The notes under the pieces are model-generated. The model saw only the letters and a list, made by a program, of their open reading frames with translations. It did not search any database and was not told the DNA's origin. Both the position numbers and the translations under genes were made by a program. A stretch of DNA of 64,000 nt from Gremmenia infestans (lineage: Eukaryota; Ascomycota; Leotiomycetes; Helotiales; Hamatocanthoscyphaceae): NCBI GenBank assembly GCA_032629725.1, contig JAFEVB010000022.1, forward strand, positions 1,116,001 through 1,180,000. The letters run 5' to 3'. Below, piece after piece: positions 12,725-24,397 of this stretch; position 1 is the stretch's first letter, and each line of letters starts with the position of its first letter.

Positions 12725-14320
12725 TCATACAGCATAATGGCCACCATTCCCACCCGCCGCCCATTCCCCCTCATCGCTAACATACCCCTCCGTCCTCTCA
12801 TCCTCAGACTCCTTAACGCTCCACTCCCTCGTCCTCGTAATAATCATCTTATCACTACCCACTGAGCTCCTCCGCCGCGGCGTCGCTCTCCGTGCATAAC
12901 TCTCGCTCCCCACATTATCGGGCCGTAGTTTAGGACTCGTCTGCGCCCCGTAAAGGAAGTCAGAGAAGGAAGGGGATATTTCGCTGTGCATCTTGTGAGG
13001 CTGGACTGGGGGTTCTGAGGGCATGCTGGACATGCGGATGCTGCCGCTGGGATGGGTGGGGGTTTTGGTGCTGGTGTAGCCTGTTGAGGTGGGGATTAGT
13101 ATCGCTGCATTACCGGGGAATAAGGGGTAGAGGTGAGGAATGTCTCGGAATCTCAAAAGGTGCTCAGGTAAAAATGAAGTAAAACTTGGAGAATTTGCTT
13201 ACTTGATAGGAAAGTACTAATTTTGCTGCCAAGACCGGAAGAATAGGAACTGTCCATTGGTTCGATGGAGGAGCTGAGGGCGCCGGAGGACAGGTTTTCT
13301 ATGAAAGGTTTGAGAAAGGGAAGACAGGCAGCGAAGACTGCTGTGTTGAGATCGATTGTGGTGAGCAGGTAGGCGTGGTAGGAGGAGAGGGTCTGGTCTG
13401 GTCGAGAAGGGGAGCTAGTTGTTGATAGGAGATAGAGTCTGAAGATTGCGAGTGGTACGATTCTGTGAGCAAGTCAGTTATGGAGGTCTTTGAATGCCGA
13501 GGGAGCAGCTACTCACATTATTCGGGTTGCAAAGACTATAAAGACGCCGAACTTCTTGCCTCGTGGCATGCAAAGCGCCCATACGAGATATCCTGGAAGA
13601 ATGACGATAATGATATCTGTCAAAACGTCGAAAGCACCAATGATATCCCAGAACAGAATCTTCATGTAGATCAGCAAAACATGCTTCAGAGGTCTTAATC
13701 TGTACGTACCCTATCAAAACACCGAGACGTGATTATTGCCCAACGAGTAGGTGTACATTGAAAAGCAATTGCAAACTCCGCGCTGATTCCCCAGAGAATG
13801 ACGACTCCCTCAAGAACCAAGTTGAGAATTGCGTAGTGTGAGCCTGGAGCTAAAGCTCTGAGATAAAAGAGCGTGGATAGTTTTCCTAGGGAAAGAGTCG
13901 GTATGTAGAGCAGTTGCGACGCGTAACCAAACTGATTGGGATTTAGTTTCATTCATTGGAACGAAAATCCAAATGGTGAGAGTTCACCTTTTGAAATGCT
14001 CTGATCGTTTCTTCGGTCAGGTTTCCTTGAGGCTGACCGAGACCATTTGAGACCATCATAGACAATGTGACAGTATGAGCAATTGCAAAGACCTAAGACA
14101 ACGGCATTAGAAGTTAGATACCATCTGATTTGGGGGAACGTACCATGGTAACAAAGATGATGGTATCATCGACGGTCCACTTTCGCACGATACTAAATTT
14201 CGACCCAATTCGTGTAAACACCCCAATAATCATTACTGTCATTCCTAGCCATGCCGCGATGTTTACCACGGGACCTTCGTTGGTGTCTGAGACGGAGACT
14301 TTGTGCTGTGAGGGAGCCAT
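12725..14320 (-). CDS. SAT4/rhodopsin-like seven-transmembrane protein
   Basis: Fungal integral membrane protein of the rhodopsin/SAT4 type (part of the Pth11-like superfamily). Six exons: 14144-14320, 13988-14092, 13710-13931, 13517-13659, 13203-13462 and 12725-13143, total 441 residues. Family signatures: IVRKWTVDDTIIFVTM after TM1-2, the GYASQLLYIPTLSLGKLSTLFYLR segment split over two lines here as GYASQLLYIP and KLSTLFYLR, FQCTPTRWAI, ILFWDIIGAFDVLTD, and DLNTAVFAACLPFLKPFI in the last TM. The cytosolic tail of about 150 residues is Ser/Pro/Arg-rich. No CFEM domain is present. The final intron acceptor (13144) was chosen because it keeps frame with the long tail; another acceptor 6 bp upstream would end the protein early. 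Function unknown; a receptor role is only inferred from the fold. Confidence 0.85.
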
Positions 14321-14587
14321 GGTCTCAATCAGGAGAAATCTGATAATTTCTGAAATACGACCCGTTCAATCTCATCGAATGTATAGGGAGTAGCTAGCCA
14401 TGGGAAACATGGAAGTCAATTAACCTTTCTTCTTGTCGGGGGGGAAATAATAGAGGTCAAGCAACCTTTCTTCTTTCTTGTCGCATGTTAGACCTTCCTC
14501 TGCAACGCATTGCATGGCAACTAGGAATATATCAAACAACACAGAGGGGATGGTGAACAGGTGATGAAAGACATTGATTATGTGAGG

Positions 14588-14621
14588 CAAAATGAGGAAA
14601 ATGAGGAAAATGAGGAAAATA
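14588..14621. repeat. AAATGAGGA short tandem repeat
   Basis: About 3.5 copies of a 9-bp unit (AAATGAGGA), read as TCCTCATTT on the other strand. Confidence 0.8.
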
Positions 14622-15035
14622 TGTGGTTTGATGGTTTGATGCAGGTAGTTGCTTTTGAGGCGCCGACACCCAACGTTTTCCAAGGATAAGGGAAGCACGA
14701 CCACCCGGCGAGGTCCCAGCCCAGCCAGCATATTTATTGGTGTGCACCCTTGCATGGGTTTACATAGCATAGATAACTACAGTACTGTACTTCGAACCTA
14801 AATTTTGTGTAACCACCAAGAACGAAATAGCAAGGGAAGTTCCAGTGCTCACTGCATCGTCTCACTGGACTATCTCACGCATGCTGGAACGGCCTCAAGC
14901 GCGAATCCACAACACTATTCGGCCCCGAAAGAGAGTGCCTGGTGTGCTGCGGTGCGGTTCCAGAAAGACAAGTGAGGACCCGTACCTCCGTACAGTAAAG
15001 CCTACTCGGCCTAGGTACCGAATTATGCTTTTGCT

Positions 15036-15068
15036 GCCCTGTGCCCTGTGCCCTGTGCCCTGTGCCCC
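15036..15068. repeat. GCCCTGT short tandem repeat
   Basis: Four perfect copies of the 7-bp unit GCCCTGT followed by a partial copy (GCCCC). Confidence 0.85.
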
Positions 15069-15079
15069 TCGTGCTTCTA

Positions 15080-15380
15080 TACGAGTACTGTACTGTACCC
15101 TTGCGAGGGGGTCAGTTTCCGTGGGGTTGGGAACTTGGGGGTGCCTCCCTCGTACGGATGGGATGTACGCGGAGTACACCGTACAGTACGGAGTATCAGA
15201 TAAGTAACTGGTAAATGCCGTACAGCACGGAAGGATACCATGTTCGCGGGAAGCGGCTTCGCTCCCGCGACTAGGTTTCTCCAATTCTCTCCAATACAGT
15301 TCTGTACAGTATCGGAAGTACGGACTATACAGTACGAAGAACCCTGTCTAGCAAGGTTCTAAAGCTGTACGAGTACAGTA
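15080..15380. repeat. Cluster of GTACAGTAC/TACTGTAC palindromic motifs
   Basis: Repeated copies of a GTAC-centred motif: GTACTGTACTGTACC near 15085, CCGTACAGTACGGAGTA near 15179, TCTGTACAGTA near 15302, ATACAGTACG near 15328, and CTGTACGAGTACAG near 15366. The copies are scattered and imperfect, not an array with spacers. Confidence 0.65.
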
Positions 15381-15907
15381 GATTGGCTGTCTTGATGATG
15401 AACCGCGCGGAGTGAGATGCTTCAACACCTGTCCAAGCAGAGCACGTGATTCCGCCAATCCACATCCACTGTGCTTCTTTGGGCGACCTCGATACACCTA
15501 CTCTGTACTCAATCAAAATATCATCTCATGGCCGCATCTGCAATGCAACGTCTTCCGAAGCTGGACTGCCCCGGAACGACAGATGCGGCTGGCTGCATCA
15601 TAAGTCTCATACCCATGCCGGCAAAGGCGCAGGGTATCTCGGGCTTGCATTGTCTCGGCAAGAGGTGATTGGTAGGCTTGATTTCACTGCTTTTCATCGT
15701 TGCATTCAACCATGCTTGGAGCTTTCATCGGTGTGTCTGCTGCATCGACCTCTAGGGAAAGAAGTGATAGTCTTTCTCTCCGCGCTTTATGTCACTTCTC
15801 CATCCCTCCATTCTCTCTACCTACGTTTCCTACCGTATAGTTTCTTATTCGTACCGTGACTTCATACTTTCAAGTTAAAGATTAAGACTATTTTCATATT
15901 GGAGAAG

Positions 15908-17863
15908 ATGGATGACAAGACTATAGAGTTGGGGTCCTTGGGGGCTGTCGAGGTTTCGCCACATAATAGCCCTGCAAACTCCGAGGGAAAAGGAAACACC
16001 ACTAGAGACGATGAAGAAATGGCATACTATGGCAAAAGGCAGCAATTGAAGGTTATTTCCCTTGAAAACCGGTAGCAAGAGGCTAATGTACTCTGTACTG
16101 CAGCGGAATTTCGGCTTTCTGTCAATCGCAGGGTTTGTCTGTAGCTTGCTGTCTACTTGGGAAGGAATGTTTGCGTAAGTGTACAATCGCTCATTTGGGA
16201 GTGCTTCATCTAATGTATATTCTCAGGGTCTTTCTCCTCGGATTTCAAAATGGAGGACCAGCAGGACTAATCTATGGCTATATTTTCTGCTTCATTGGGA
16301 CACTCATGGTCGTTGCATCGTTGGCGGAGATGGCGTCAATGTAAGCAGGCCAAAGGACCATAGTGCTCGAGTGCTAATATTAGACAGGATGCCCCTCTCA
16401 GGAGGCCAATATCACTGGGTCTCAATTCTAGCTCCTGCTAGTTCTGCAAAGTTCCTCAGCTACATCACAGGTAAGCATTTCTGACTCCGAGAAAAATAAT
16501 ATAGTCTAGACTAATACATTTATCTCTAGGTTGGCTAACCGTCATTGGGTGGCAGGCTGGACAAGCAAGTGTTGCGTTCATCAGTGCTCAAATGATTCAA
16601 GGCATGATAGTCCTCAATCATCCAGACTACAATCCGACTCGGTGGCAGGGAACCTTGATTTTCTATGGTGTGATTGCCTTTATCGTGTTCATCAATACAT
16701 ATCTCGCGAGATGGCTTCCGAAGATTGAAGGACTAGTTCTTTGTGTCCACATACTGGGATTCTTTGCCATCCTGATCCCTCTCGTCTATTTGGCACCCCA
16801 CGGATCTGCAAATGAAGTGTTTACTACATTCATCAATGGTGGAGGATGGGATACCAATGGACTGTCCTTCTTTGTCGGTCTCACTACTAGTGTTTTCTCT
16901 TTCCTAGGTGAGAACCATGCCATCCAGAGTCTGAGAAATCACTGACATACATCAAGGCGCCGATTCTGCTTGTCATATGGGTCAGTAAGGTCCTTCTTGG
17001 TTGGTGCTTATGTTACTGATAGTCTTGCAGCCGAGGAGATTCACAATGCATCAACTATTGTCCCTTGGGCTATGATAAGCACAGTTATGCTGAACGGTGT
17101 AATGGGTTTCGGCATGCTGATAGCCCTGCTATTCTGCTTGGGCGATATTGATGATGCGCTCACAAGTCCAACTGGATTTCCGTTCATCGAGATTTTTCGG
17201 CAAGCAACCAACAGTAACGCTGGCACTACCGTCATGACCGTTCTGATTATGTGTCTCATGATCGCTGCGGCAATTGGAATCATGGCTACAGCTTCCCGAC
17301 TGCTGTGGTCTTTTTCTCGAGATAATGGTGTGCCTTTCAGCAATTATATAAGTCGTGTAAGTGCAACCTCACTGCGAAGATTGAGATTCTTACTAATCTC
17401 ACAGCGGTAGGTTCATACCAAGACAGCGCTCCCTCTCTATTCGATCTTGACCAGCACTGTTATATCAGTTCTCATCGCTCTGATCAATATTGGCAGTACG
17501 GCCGCATTTAACGCGATAGTTTCAGTCAACGTGGCAGCTTTTTTCCTATCTTACATGATCCCCATAGTACTTCTCTTACACAAACGCCTACGGAATGATC
17601 CAGTCAAAGACAACATACATTGGGGGCCTTGGAAAATGGGTCCTATTGTTGGTCCAATCGTCAATGTGGGAGCCATGATTTATACTCTTATCACCATGTT
17701 CTTCAGCTTCTTCCCCTCAGTTGAGGAAGTGACACCAGTCACAATGAACTGGAGCTGTCTGATCTTTGGGGCAGCAGTAATGTTTAGCGTTGGGTTTTAT
17801 ATCGGTTTCGGAAGACATACCTACAAATGGCCTATCGTGGATCCTATCAGGAGAAATCAGTAG
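15908..17863 (+). CDS. APC-family amino-acid/choline-type permease
   Basis: Membrane permease of the amino acid-polyamine-choline superfamily, in the fungal ACT group (Uga4/Hnm1-like). Eight exons: 15908-16051, 16104-16174, 16227-16340, 16388-16470, 16530-16907, 16957-16980 (only 24 nt, GADSACHM), 17031-17356 and 17411-17863; 530 residues. Signatures: NFGFLSIAGFVCSLLSTWEG in TM1, GGPAGLIYGYIFCFIG in TM2, SGGQYHWVSILAP, GADSACHMAEEIHNAS, and SRLLWSFSRDNGVPFSNYIS. Twelve hydrophobic segments are expected and can be seen. All splice phases agree. Substrate (GABA, choline, amino acid or polyamine) cannot be told from sequence. The N-terminal 48 residues are hydrophilic with acidic patches. Confidence 0.92.
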
Positions 17864-18624
17864 TAGCGAAAGGTACAGGCCAGGATGGGCACCTTGCAGC
17901 TTAGATATAACATCGAGCAACTGGCATGTTCGCAGTTGGTTATCTCGATTTTTAGAGTCGATCGCGCAGCTATGATACAAGGCTTCAGTAACATCTGTCT
18001 CAACGTTCCAGTTCCGAACTTTCATCTCTTACCGATGCCTCCACATCATAATACGAATATTCCCAGCGATCGCACCATGGCTTTGCCGGGAATACACTAG
18101 ACCCCCACGTTTTACGCCCGATAACAACAAATTTCCCATCTCGCTTCTCACTTTCCCGAGGTCTCACAAGCTTCGACCCGACACTCTGGGACCTAGGTAA
18201 AGTATCACCGTTGCATTGCATGAATGGCCGTTGAGCATGGATTGATATGCAGTGCATCCGGCCCGCGACCCCGAGGTCCGAATACGTCCTTCCCTCCAGA
18301 GTTGTGTGACTGGGTCCGTGGGTATCAGACGCCTACCCTGTCTTATAATTTACTTTTGATTCCCTTGAGTAAAAGATGTTCTTCCAGGATTCAACGGCTC
18401 GATCAAGCAACGCCGAGCAAAACCAACCGAGACCCCGTTCCCGGGTTGCCAGACATCTCGGGAAAATCAGATCCCTCCCGAACCCCTATCCGGTCCCCCC
18501 CTATCCCGCGTCCAAGCGTACAGTATCACAATCTACCTAGCGCATGCATACAAAAAACCTACCTACACACAACCGTCTGTTCTTCAGCACACAGTTTATT
18601 AAAACGGTTACTTAGGTTGAGAAA
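17864..18624. other. Intergenic region upstream of the GNAT gene
   Basis: 760 bp: the permease 3' UTR and the GNAT promoter. Several C/T-rich runs in 18420-18520 look like a fungal leader. No gene seen. Confidence 0.55.
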
Positions 18625-19658
18625 ATGGGAGAATTGCGTCTCCTCCCCTGCGATCCATCTGACGCAGCCGAGATCCTAGCTGAGCAATTCGCAGCTTTCA
18701 GCTCGCCGAACGAGCCATGTTTCTTTATACTGTTTCCCGAGACTGAGGCGCGGGAGAGGGCTGTGAAGAGGATGCTGGATTGGTGGGTTGGGGATGAGAG
18801 TGCGAGGTATGTGAAGGCTGTTGACGTTGATACGGGTAAGTTAGTTCACCTACAATAATTGCCTCGTCTGTCATGGGATGGCTGGATATTGGAGCATAAA
18901 AAAACAGAAACCCTGACACGCAGTAGGTGCAATTGTTAGTGCTGCGAAATGGTGCATTTATGAGAAGCCGTTGACGGATGAGCAATTGCACGCGAAGCTT
19001 CATGTCGATTGGCATCCTGATGCTGACACTAATGAATGGGCTGAACATGTTCTCCATGTAAGAATAACTGGCTCTTTGATTCTACCCTGTTCCCGTCTCA
19101 TTTGCTCTAGCTCCTCCTATAAAGTTTCTGAACTGGCAACATAAGCCCCTCTACTCCTGAAACCGTCTTGGCTAGGAAAAAACTGACGCCCACTATCTAG
19201 TGGATACATCAGCATCGTCTGGAAAGAACGAGGGGAAAGAGGTGTTGTGGTATGTGTTTCGACTTTTGAATCCCAACTTCGCCTGCAACTACACGCTCTA
19301 CCAAGAGGTTCTCCTGAATTGAAGTTGCAGCTCAGAAAAAAATCCCACAGCTATTTATCCTTCATACTAACAGCACCTAGTCCTCGACATGATGTCCACT
19401 CATCCAGCACACCAGCACCGAGGCGCTGGCTCCATGCTAGTGAAGTGGGGAACAGACGTTGCAGATTCCATGGGTGTGGACAGCTTCATCGAAGGAACGA
19501 TCATCGCAAGACCTTTATATGAGAAGAACGGGTTTGTGGTCTCGCCAAATAACTGGATTGTGGTTCCTGTGCCTGACAAGTGGAAGTCGCGACCAGAGAT
19601 CAGATTCTTTTTCTATGAGCGGTCTGCAAGAAGCCCAGTGCAAGACACGGGGAGTTGA
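18625..19658 (+). CDS. GNAT family N-acetyltransferase
   Basis: GCN5-related N-acetyltransferase of unknown substrate. Four exons: 18625-18835, 18927-19057, 19201-19249 (49 nt) and 19381-19658; 222 residues. The fold markers are visible: an N-terminal LRLLPCDPSDAAEILAEQFAAF helix, a beta strand GAIVSAAKWCIYE, then VLDMMSTHPAHQHRGAGSMLV, where HRGAGS is the acetyl-CoA pyrophosphate loop (motif A), and GTIIARPLYEKNGF (motif B). This layout matches the large group of uncharacterised fungal GNATs related to toxin- or drug-resistance acetylases; the actual acceptor is not predictable. The exon 3/4 junction was fixed by joining into VLDMM. Confidence 0.85.
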
Positions 19659-20565
19659 TGAGATTGGCGGGGTCCGAGGCTGTCGGGTTATACTGTTGAC
19701 AAGGGAGGCTTGCTTCTGTAGATGGTTGAAATCAGGGCAACGGACTTGGCAAGGGGATTTTCAGGAGAACACAGGCATGTTGGATTAATTCGGGTAGCCG
19801 TACGCCGAAAGGCGGATATCAGGACTCAAAAGCCTAAGTACTGGGGTCTGTCAATTGTATGGAGTGCCTTCAAGTGCACACCGAGAACATTGAAACAGTG
19901 AACAGCATTATTATGCCAAGCCAGCGAGATTAGGACACACTCTGAACCTCAGGCTGATTTATCCGCCCTCATCTCCCACACTCTCTCAGGTATGGCTTAC
20001 CACGGCGATGTACGATTGTAGTATCCCATCGAAGAACAAACGGATGAGAATGGACGAGTATAGCTTTAGTGCAATTATAAATCTGACGCTCCAGGACATG
20101 GAGAATATTGGCACTGGTGGAATGCGCGATCCACATACTGGTCTCGTACCGTATCCAACTCATAATTTTAGGGGGGTCTTCTGGTTTGGCCGACATGTGT
20201 TACATGTGTTTTAGTTCTTTAAGAAAATACGTGCAGACAGATCAATATGATAAGCTGTAGGGTGTCTTTTTCGTTAGGAAAGATATGTTCAAAGGAAGCG
20301 GGAGTGCCTTGAGCCTACTATGCAAGAGCCAAAGTTGGCACTTATTTGCTACTTGAAAGGAGCAACGCGCTAAAAGAAAAAAATAAACAAGTGAAGCAAA
20401 ACATAAAGCTTCATGTCGAAGTGAAGTGAAAGTTGCCCCTCCCCTCCACATAAACCGCGGGGTAGCTTCATTCCCCACGTGACGGCCGCCTAGAATCCTC
20501 TGATTTCAACCTCATCCAACTTCGCGCCACATCCCCTCCAACACCCCTCCAATCAAACAGCAATC
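19659..20565. other. Intergenic region between GNAT and prefoldin 5 genes
   Basis: About 900 bp with no supported gene. The segment just before 20566 is C-rich (CCTCCAACACCCCTCC), a usual fungal 5' leader. Confidence 0.55.
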
Positions 20566-21283
20566 ATGGCATCCCAGCCCAAAGGCCAAGGGAGTACATT
20601 TCCCCCTTCCCCCCCCTTCTTTGGTTTCCCCATTTCCCAAGAAACACAAGCTAACACGCGTGCATCAGTCGACATAACCTCCCTCTCCATGCAACAGCTC
20701 TCGCAAATAAAAAAGCAATTCGAAGACGAGCTGACCCACCTGTCGAATTCATTCACGCAGTTACGAGCAGCGCAGGTCAAGTTCAGGGAATGTCTGCGGT
20801 CGATCGAGTTGGGTGTCTCGGGGAAGGTTGAAGGTTTGTGCTGGCTGCCCTTGGAGATGCTAAGAGGGAGGAGTTGAGGGCTAATGGTTGTCTGGAAATA
20901 GGCAAGCCGATATTGGTCCCTCTTACAGCATCGTTGTATGTACCGGGAACATTGGCGGATACTGATAATGTGATTGTGGATGTTGGGACTGGGTTTTATG
21001 TTGAGAAGGTGTGTAGTGGCTATAGAGGCGATGGCTCTTGCTAATACGTTTTGCAGAGCACGAAAGATGCTACGGGATTCTACGAAAGTAAGGTGGCGGA
21101 TCTGGCAGTGAATCTGAAGGCCTTGGAGAAGATATTACAAGAAAAGAATGATGGTTTACGGATGATTGAAGATGGTCAGTATCACTACTCTCAACGGTAT
21201 GAAACACCTCATGCTAATCTCATTTTATTGCAGTGTTACGGCAGAAAGTTATCAGCTCTGGTACTACTTCTTCTACATCGTGA
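20566..21283 (+). CDS. GIM5: Prefoldin subunit 5
   Basis: Alpha-class subunit of the prefoldin (GimC) chaperone, which delivers nascent actin and tubulin to CCT. Five exons: 20566-20593, 20669-20833, 20902-21008, 21057-21174 and 21234-21283; 155 residues, matching the family. It shows the two helices and central beta hairpins: LSMQQLSQIKKQFEDELTHL, then PILVPLTASLYVPGTL, DNVIVDVGTGFYVEK, and the C-terminal helix DATGFYESKVADL. The last exon encodes a short Ser/Thr tail. The first intron (20594-20668) is 75 nt and has no in-frame stop, so an unspliced transcript would add 25 residues; I prefer the spliced form because it matches the length of yeast Gim5. Confidence 0.93.
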
Positions 21284-21523
21284 TGCCATCTCGGAAAACT
21301 GCAAAGTACGTCTGGGTACAGTAGCTAGCGGGCAGAAGGCAATGGTATGCTAGGAGGGAGACATGAATCCCGAGTTGAAAATCCCACAAAACTGGAGAAG
21401 GTTCAGCCAAGTTTCGTACCGATGGAAAGCTAATGCTGTACCGTGTTTTGTGGTGGGAAGATGGTTCATAATTGGGAGCCAAACCGACTGCCTTGAAAAG
21501 ATTTCGTAGGCAAAATGTGACGA

Positions 21524-23897
21524 CTAGGCGCTTGTCGCGAGCCATTCACAGGTGTCAAACATGTTTCGGCACGCATCGCTCAGGTCGCTTTGAATTTCTC
21601 CAACCTCATGGAAAAATTGTTCTATACCCGTCTTATCTCTTGTGCTGTTACTGAAAAGTGGTGAGAGGAATTTATCCCCCTCCCAGTCACGCACATTTGT
21701 TGTCTCTGCCAATTGCCACTCCCAGTCCTGGTGGAACATGGAAACGCTGGTCTCGACTACTGGTTCGATCTTTGTATTGCGGCCCTGCCATGTTCGATAG
21801 ATGCTGATCTCGACAACAGATCCTGAATCAATAATCCTATATTGAATTGTGCTCCGGAGTATGACTGAATTGATCTGGATATTATACGGCGCTCCTGGAC
21901 GCACGTCAGGGTATGGTGCTCCCAGTAAATCCATTCGATCTGTGGTTTCGGCAGTCAAGCAGCTTTCAATAAGTGCACTCCATGAAGGGTCTGGTTTGGC
22001 GATCTGGTTATCGGTGATGAGTTCTAAAGCCCAATCAACCTTCCTAAAGAGCAGATTAGTATCGCAATATACCAGGAGGCAAGCTTGATTCATACCTTTC
22101 AATGTCGATTGTTACCATCTCAAGGTGCTTATTTCTCCTATTATCCCAATAATGCCTTGTTGCACCCAGCTGGTATATGCCAGGATCACCGTGCTCTTCG
22201 TTTGCTTCGACTCTGTCAAAATCTGCCTCGCTTCTAACAGGAACGCCTTGACTAGTTCGGAAGAGGAGACAGAGGCTGTTCGTAAATTTGACCTGTTCCA
22301 GGGCACTTTGATCTCCGTTTACTGGACCATATCTCTCGGGCCAATCGAGGATCTTTCTTATCATCAAAATCGCTATCTGAGGTTCCGGAAGCCTAGAAAT
22401 GTTAGCTTCCAACTTGCATTATTAAGCCCACGACCTACTTCTTGTCAAAGTTTGCAGAAGCCTGCGCTCGCGGCAAATTTATAATCTCTCCCAGTCTTTG
22501 AAAGGTTCCACCTTCCCTGAAATCTTTCGGGTATTTTGGCATGTTGTGGTGTCCAAAATGAACTCTCAAACGCATCCAACCTCTATGTGGGGCTAGATCC
22601 AGCATATGCCTAACGAAATGGGAATGAAACCTAGTATAGTTGTCGTCGATGATTTCTTCACGGAGAATTTTCCATTTTTCCTTTTCTTTGCGGGTGAGCT
22701 GAGGTCCAACCATCTGAACCATCACAAGACCCGGGCGATATTCCACTGGGAGAAGGACCGATCTCATTCCACTTGCAGTAGGAGGCGTCAAAATGTAGAA
22801 CGGATCTCCTGACCGAGATCGGGCCTTTGCACTTTTATAATATTGTCTGACCTCTTCTAGGGCGTTCAACAGATTAGTCTCGACTTTGGGAGACTTTCCA
22901 GCTTTGACGACCAGGCACTTCATATTAGCATCCCACTCAATGAAGACTCTATACTGAAGCTTGATGGGATTGAGATCTTCAAGCTTGAGTCCGAATAAGT
23001 CCATAGGAGTTCGAGCCTTGTCTGGCCATAAATAAAATCCCTATGAAATGTAAGCTCTTACATCAGAACCGGCGAGAGAATAATTAATTTGCTTACATAT
23101 ATGATAATATCAACATCTTGATCGTGTCCCTTGATGAGCTTTTCCTTATCTGCCTCCATTTCGATATTGATCGCGCGCTGAATAGACTGCCGGGTAGTGA
23201 CCAAACCTGGAGGTGTAGGCCATATTTGTGATCGGATGGGCAGGCGCAGATTAGAGAGCTTAGCACTGATCGAGGCACCTGGGAAGCCTCTACGGTTTTC
23301 TCTTTGGTCGGTGGTACGTAGGGGCAGGTTTGGCATGCTCTGAACGCTGCCTTTTCGCTCGTTAATACGTGGCTGAGGGTTTGGCTGGCTCTGGCGGATA
23401 TTGGGTGTGCTATCCTCCTTGTCTCGTCTTTGGACTCCCTTCTGTTGCTCCCTCGGTTGCTGTTTGTAGGACTGGGTTTGATGGATGTTGGGCTTTGAAT
23501 TGCCCTCATTTCGTCGTTGTTCCCCATTTGGTTGCCCCTGTAGCCGCCCTCCCCGTTGTGGACCAACCTGTGGCGTATTCAGAAATGGATCTTGAGCGGG
23601 ATCTGTAATATTGGGTGATCGGAAAACTGAAGACGCTTGGAGAACGCGTGAATTTTCGGAGGAATTGTCAAAACTGAGCTGGACTCCATCAGATCCAGAT
23701 TCAGATGGAGCAGCGTCCTCCGCGTTCGTGGTCACATCGGACTCCTCTGCCCATGCTGAAGCGTGTCAGTAATGTCGTAATGATCAGCTTTGAGAGACTT
23801 ACATTGCGCGCTATATTTTTCGAAGCTGAGTAGCAAAGGTCAGCGTTGGCCTGTTGAAGGTGAAGTTGAAAGAAACGTACTCTCGAGCTCGTGTCAT
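21524..23897 (-). CDS. Unrecognised 705-residue protein with disordered N-terminus
   Basis: Six exons: 23881-23897 (17 nt), 23803-23825 (23 nt), 23097-23755, 22439-23040, 22096-22392 and 21524-22043. Phases are all consistent and give 705 residues, starting MTRARDFEKYSAQSW. Residues 15-170 are Ser/Asn/Gln/Arg-rich and probably disordered, with repeats of the PNIHQTQ/PNIRQSQ sort. From about residue 175 (PTPPGLVTTRQSIQRAI) the sequence becomes folded-looking, with GFYLWPDKARTPMDLFG, QYRVFIEWDANMKCLVV, a helix LNALEEVRQYYKSAKA, and an all-mixed C-terminal half ending HEVGEIQSDLSDACRNMF. I do not recognise a family; the middle could be KH-like, but that is a guess. It converges on prefoldin 5 with a 240-bp gap. 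Confidence 0.8.
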
Positions 23898-24397
23898 ATT
23901 GCTGTACTCGCAAATCCTCTTTCAATACTACTTGGTAACCCCGTAATAGTTCCAGTAGTCAGTACAGAGGTATTGGAACACGCAATAATTTCTTGAGATT
24001 GGTCCAGGAGGCAGTTGAGTAGTGAATTGTCAACGAGAAAAACTTTAGATCGAGAAATAAAGAAACAGGTAGGTGCGTTCGGCCTCGTCTATTTTATGGC
24101 AATAGACACCGCTTTTGGCAGGAAGCATCCTCCTGTATTCTCTGCTCTTGGGATCATATTCCATAAAATCGTAAGATAATATGATAAACTAGTAGTAAGT
24201 TGTCATTGAAGGTACCGAGGTTCATCACACTGCAATTCGATTTACCGCTTTGACAAATAGGAGAAGTAATGAATTCGAGAGCATAACGCGGAGACCGAGA
24301 AACCGTCGTACAATGTCTCAAAGAATATAGAGCTTTGTTGGGAGCAAAGGGGCCTGATATAGATATACTAATCAGAGAAATACAAGCACTGACCCAT
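23898..24397. other. Intergenic region between two minus-strand genes
   Basis: 500 bp, A/T-rich. Holds the promoter of the 705-residue protein and the 3' end of the F-box gene. No gene seen. Confidence 0.55.

Larger units (their letters stand above)
14321..15907. other. Repeat-rich intergenic region upstream of the permease
   Basis: 1.6 kb between divergent genes with no supported gene. It carries an AAATGAGGA tandem repeat, a GCCCTGT tandem repeat and many GTACAGTAC/TACTGTAC palindromes, listed separately. The right end is a pyrimidine-rich leader typical of a fungal 5' UTR. Confidence 0.6.

Noticed and set aside
15036..15380. Possible CRISPR-like array
   Set aside because: The copies are short, contiguous or irregularly spaced, with no constant repeat-spacer pattern, and this is a eukaryotic genome.
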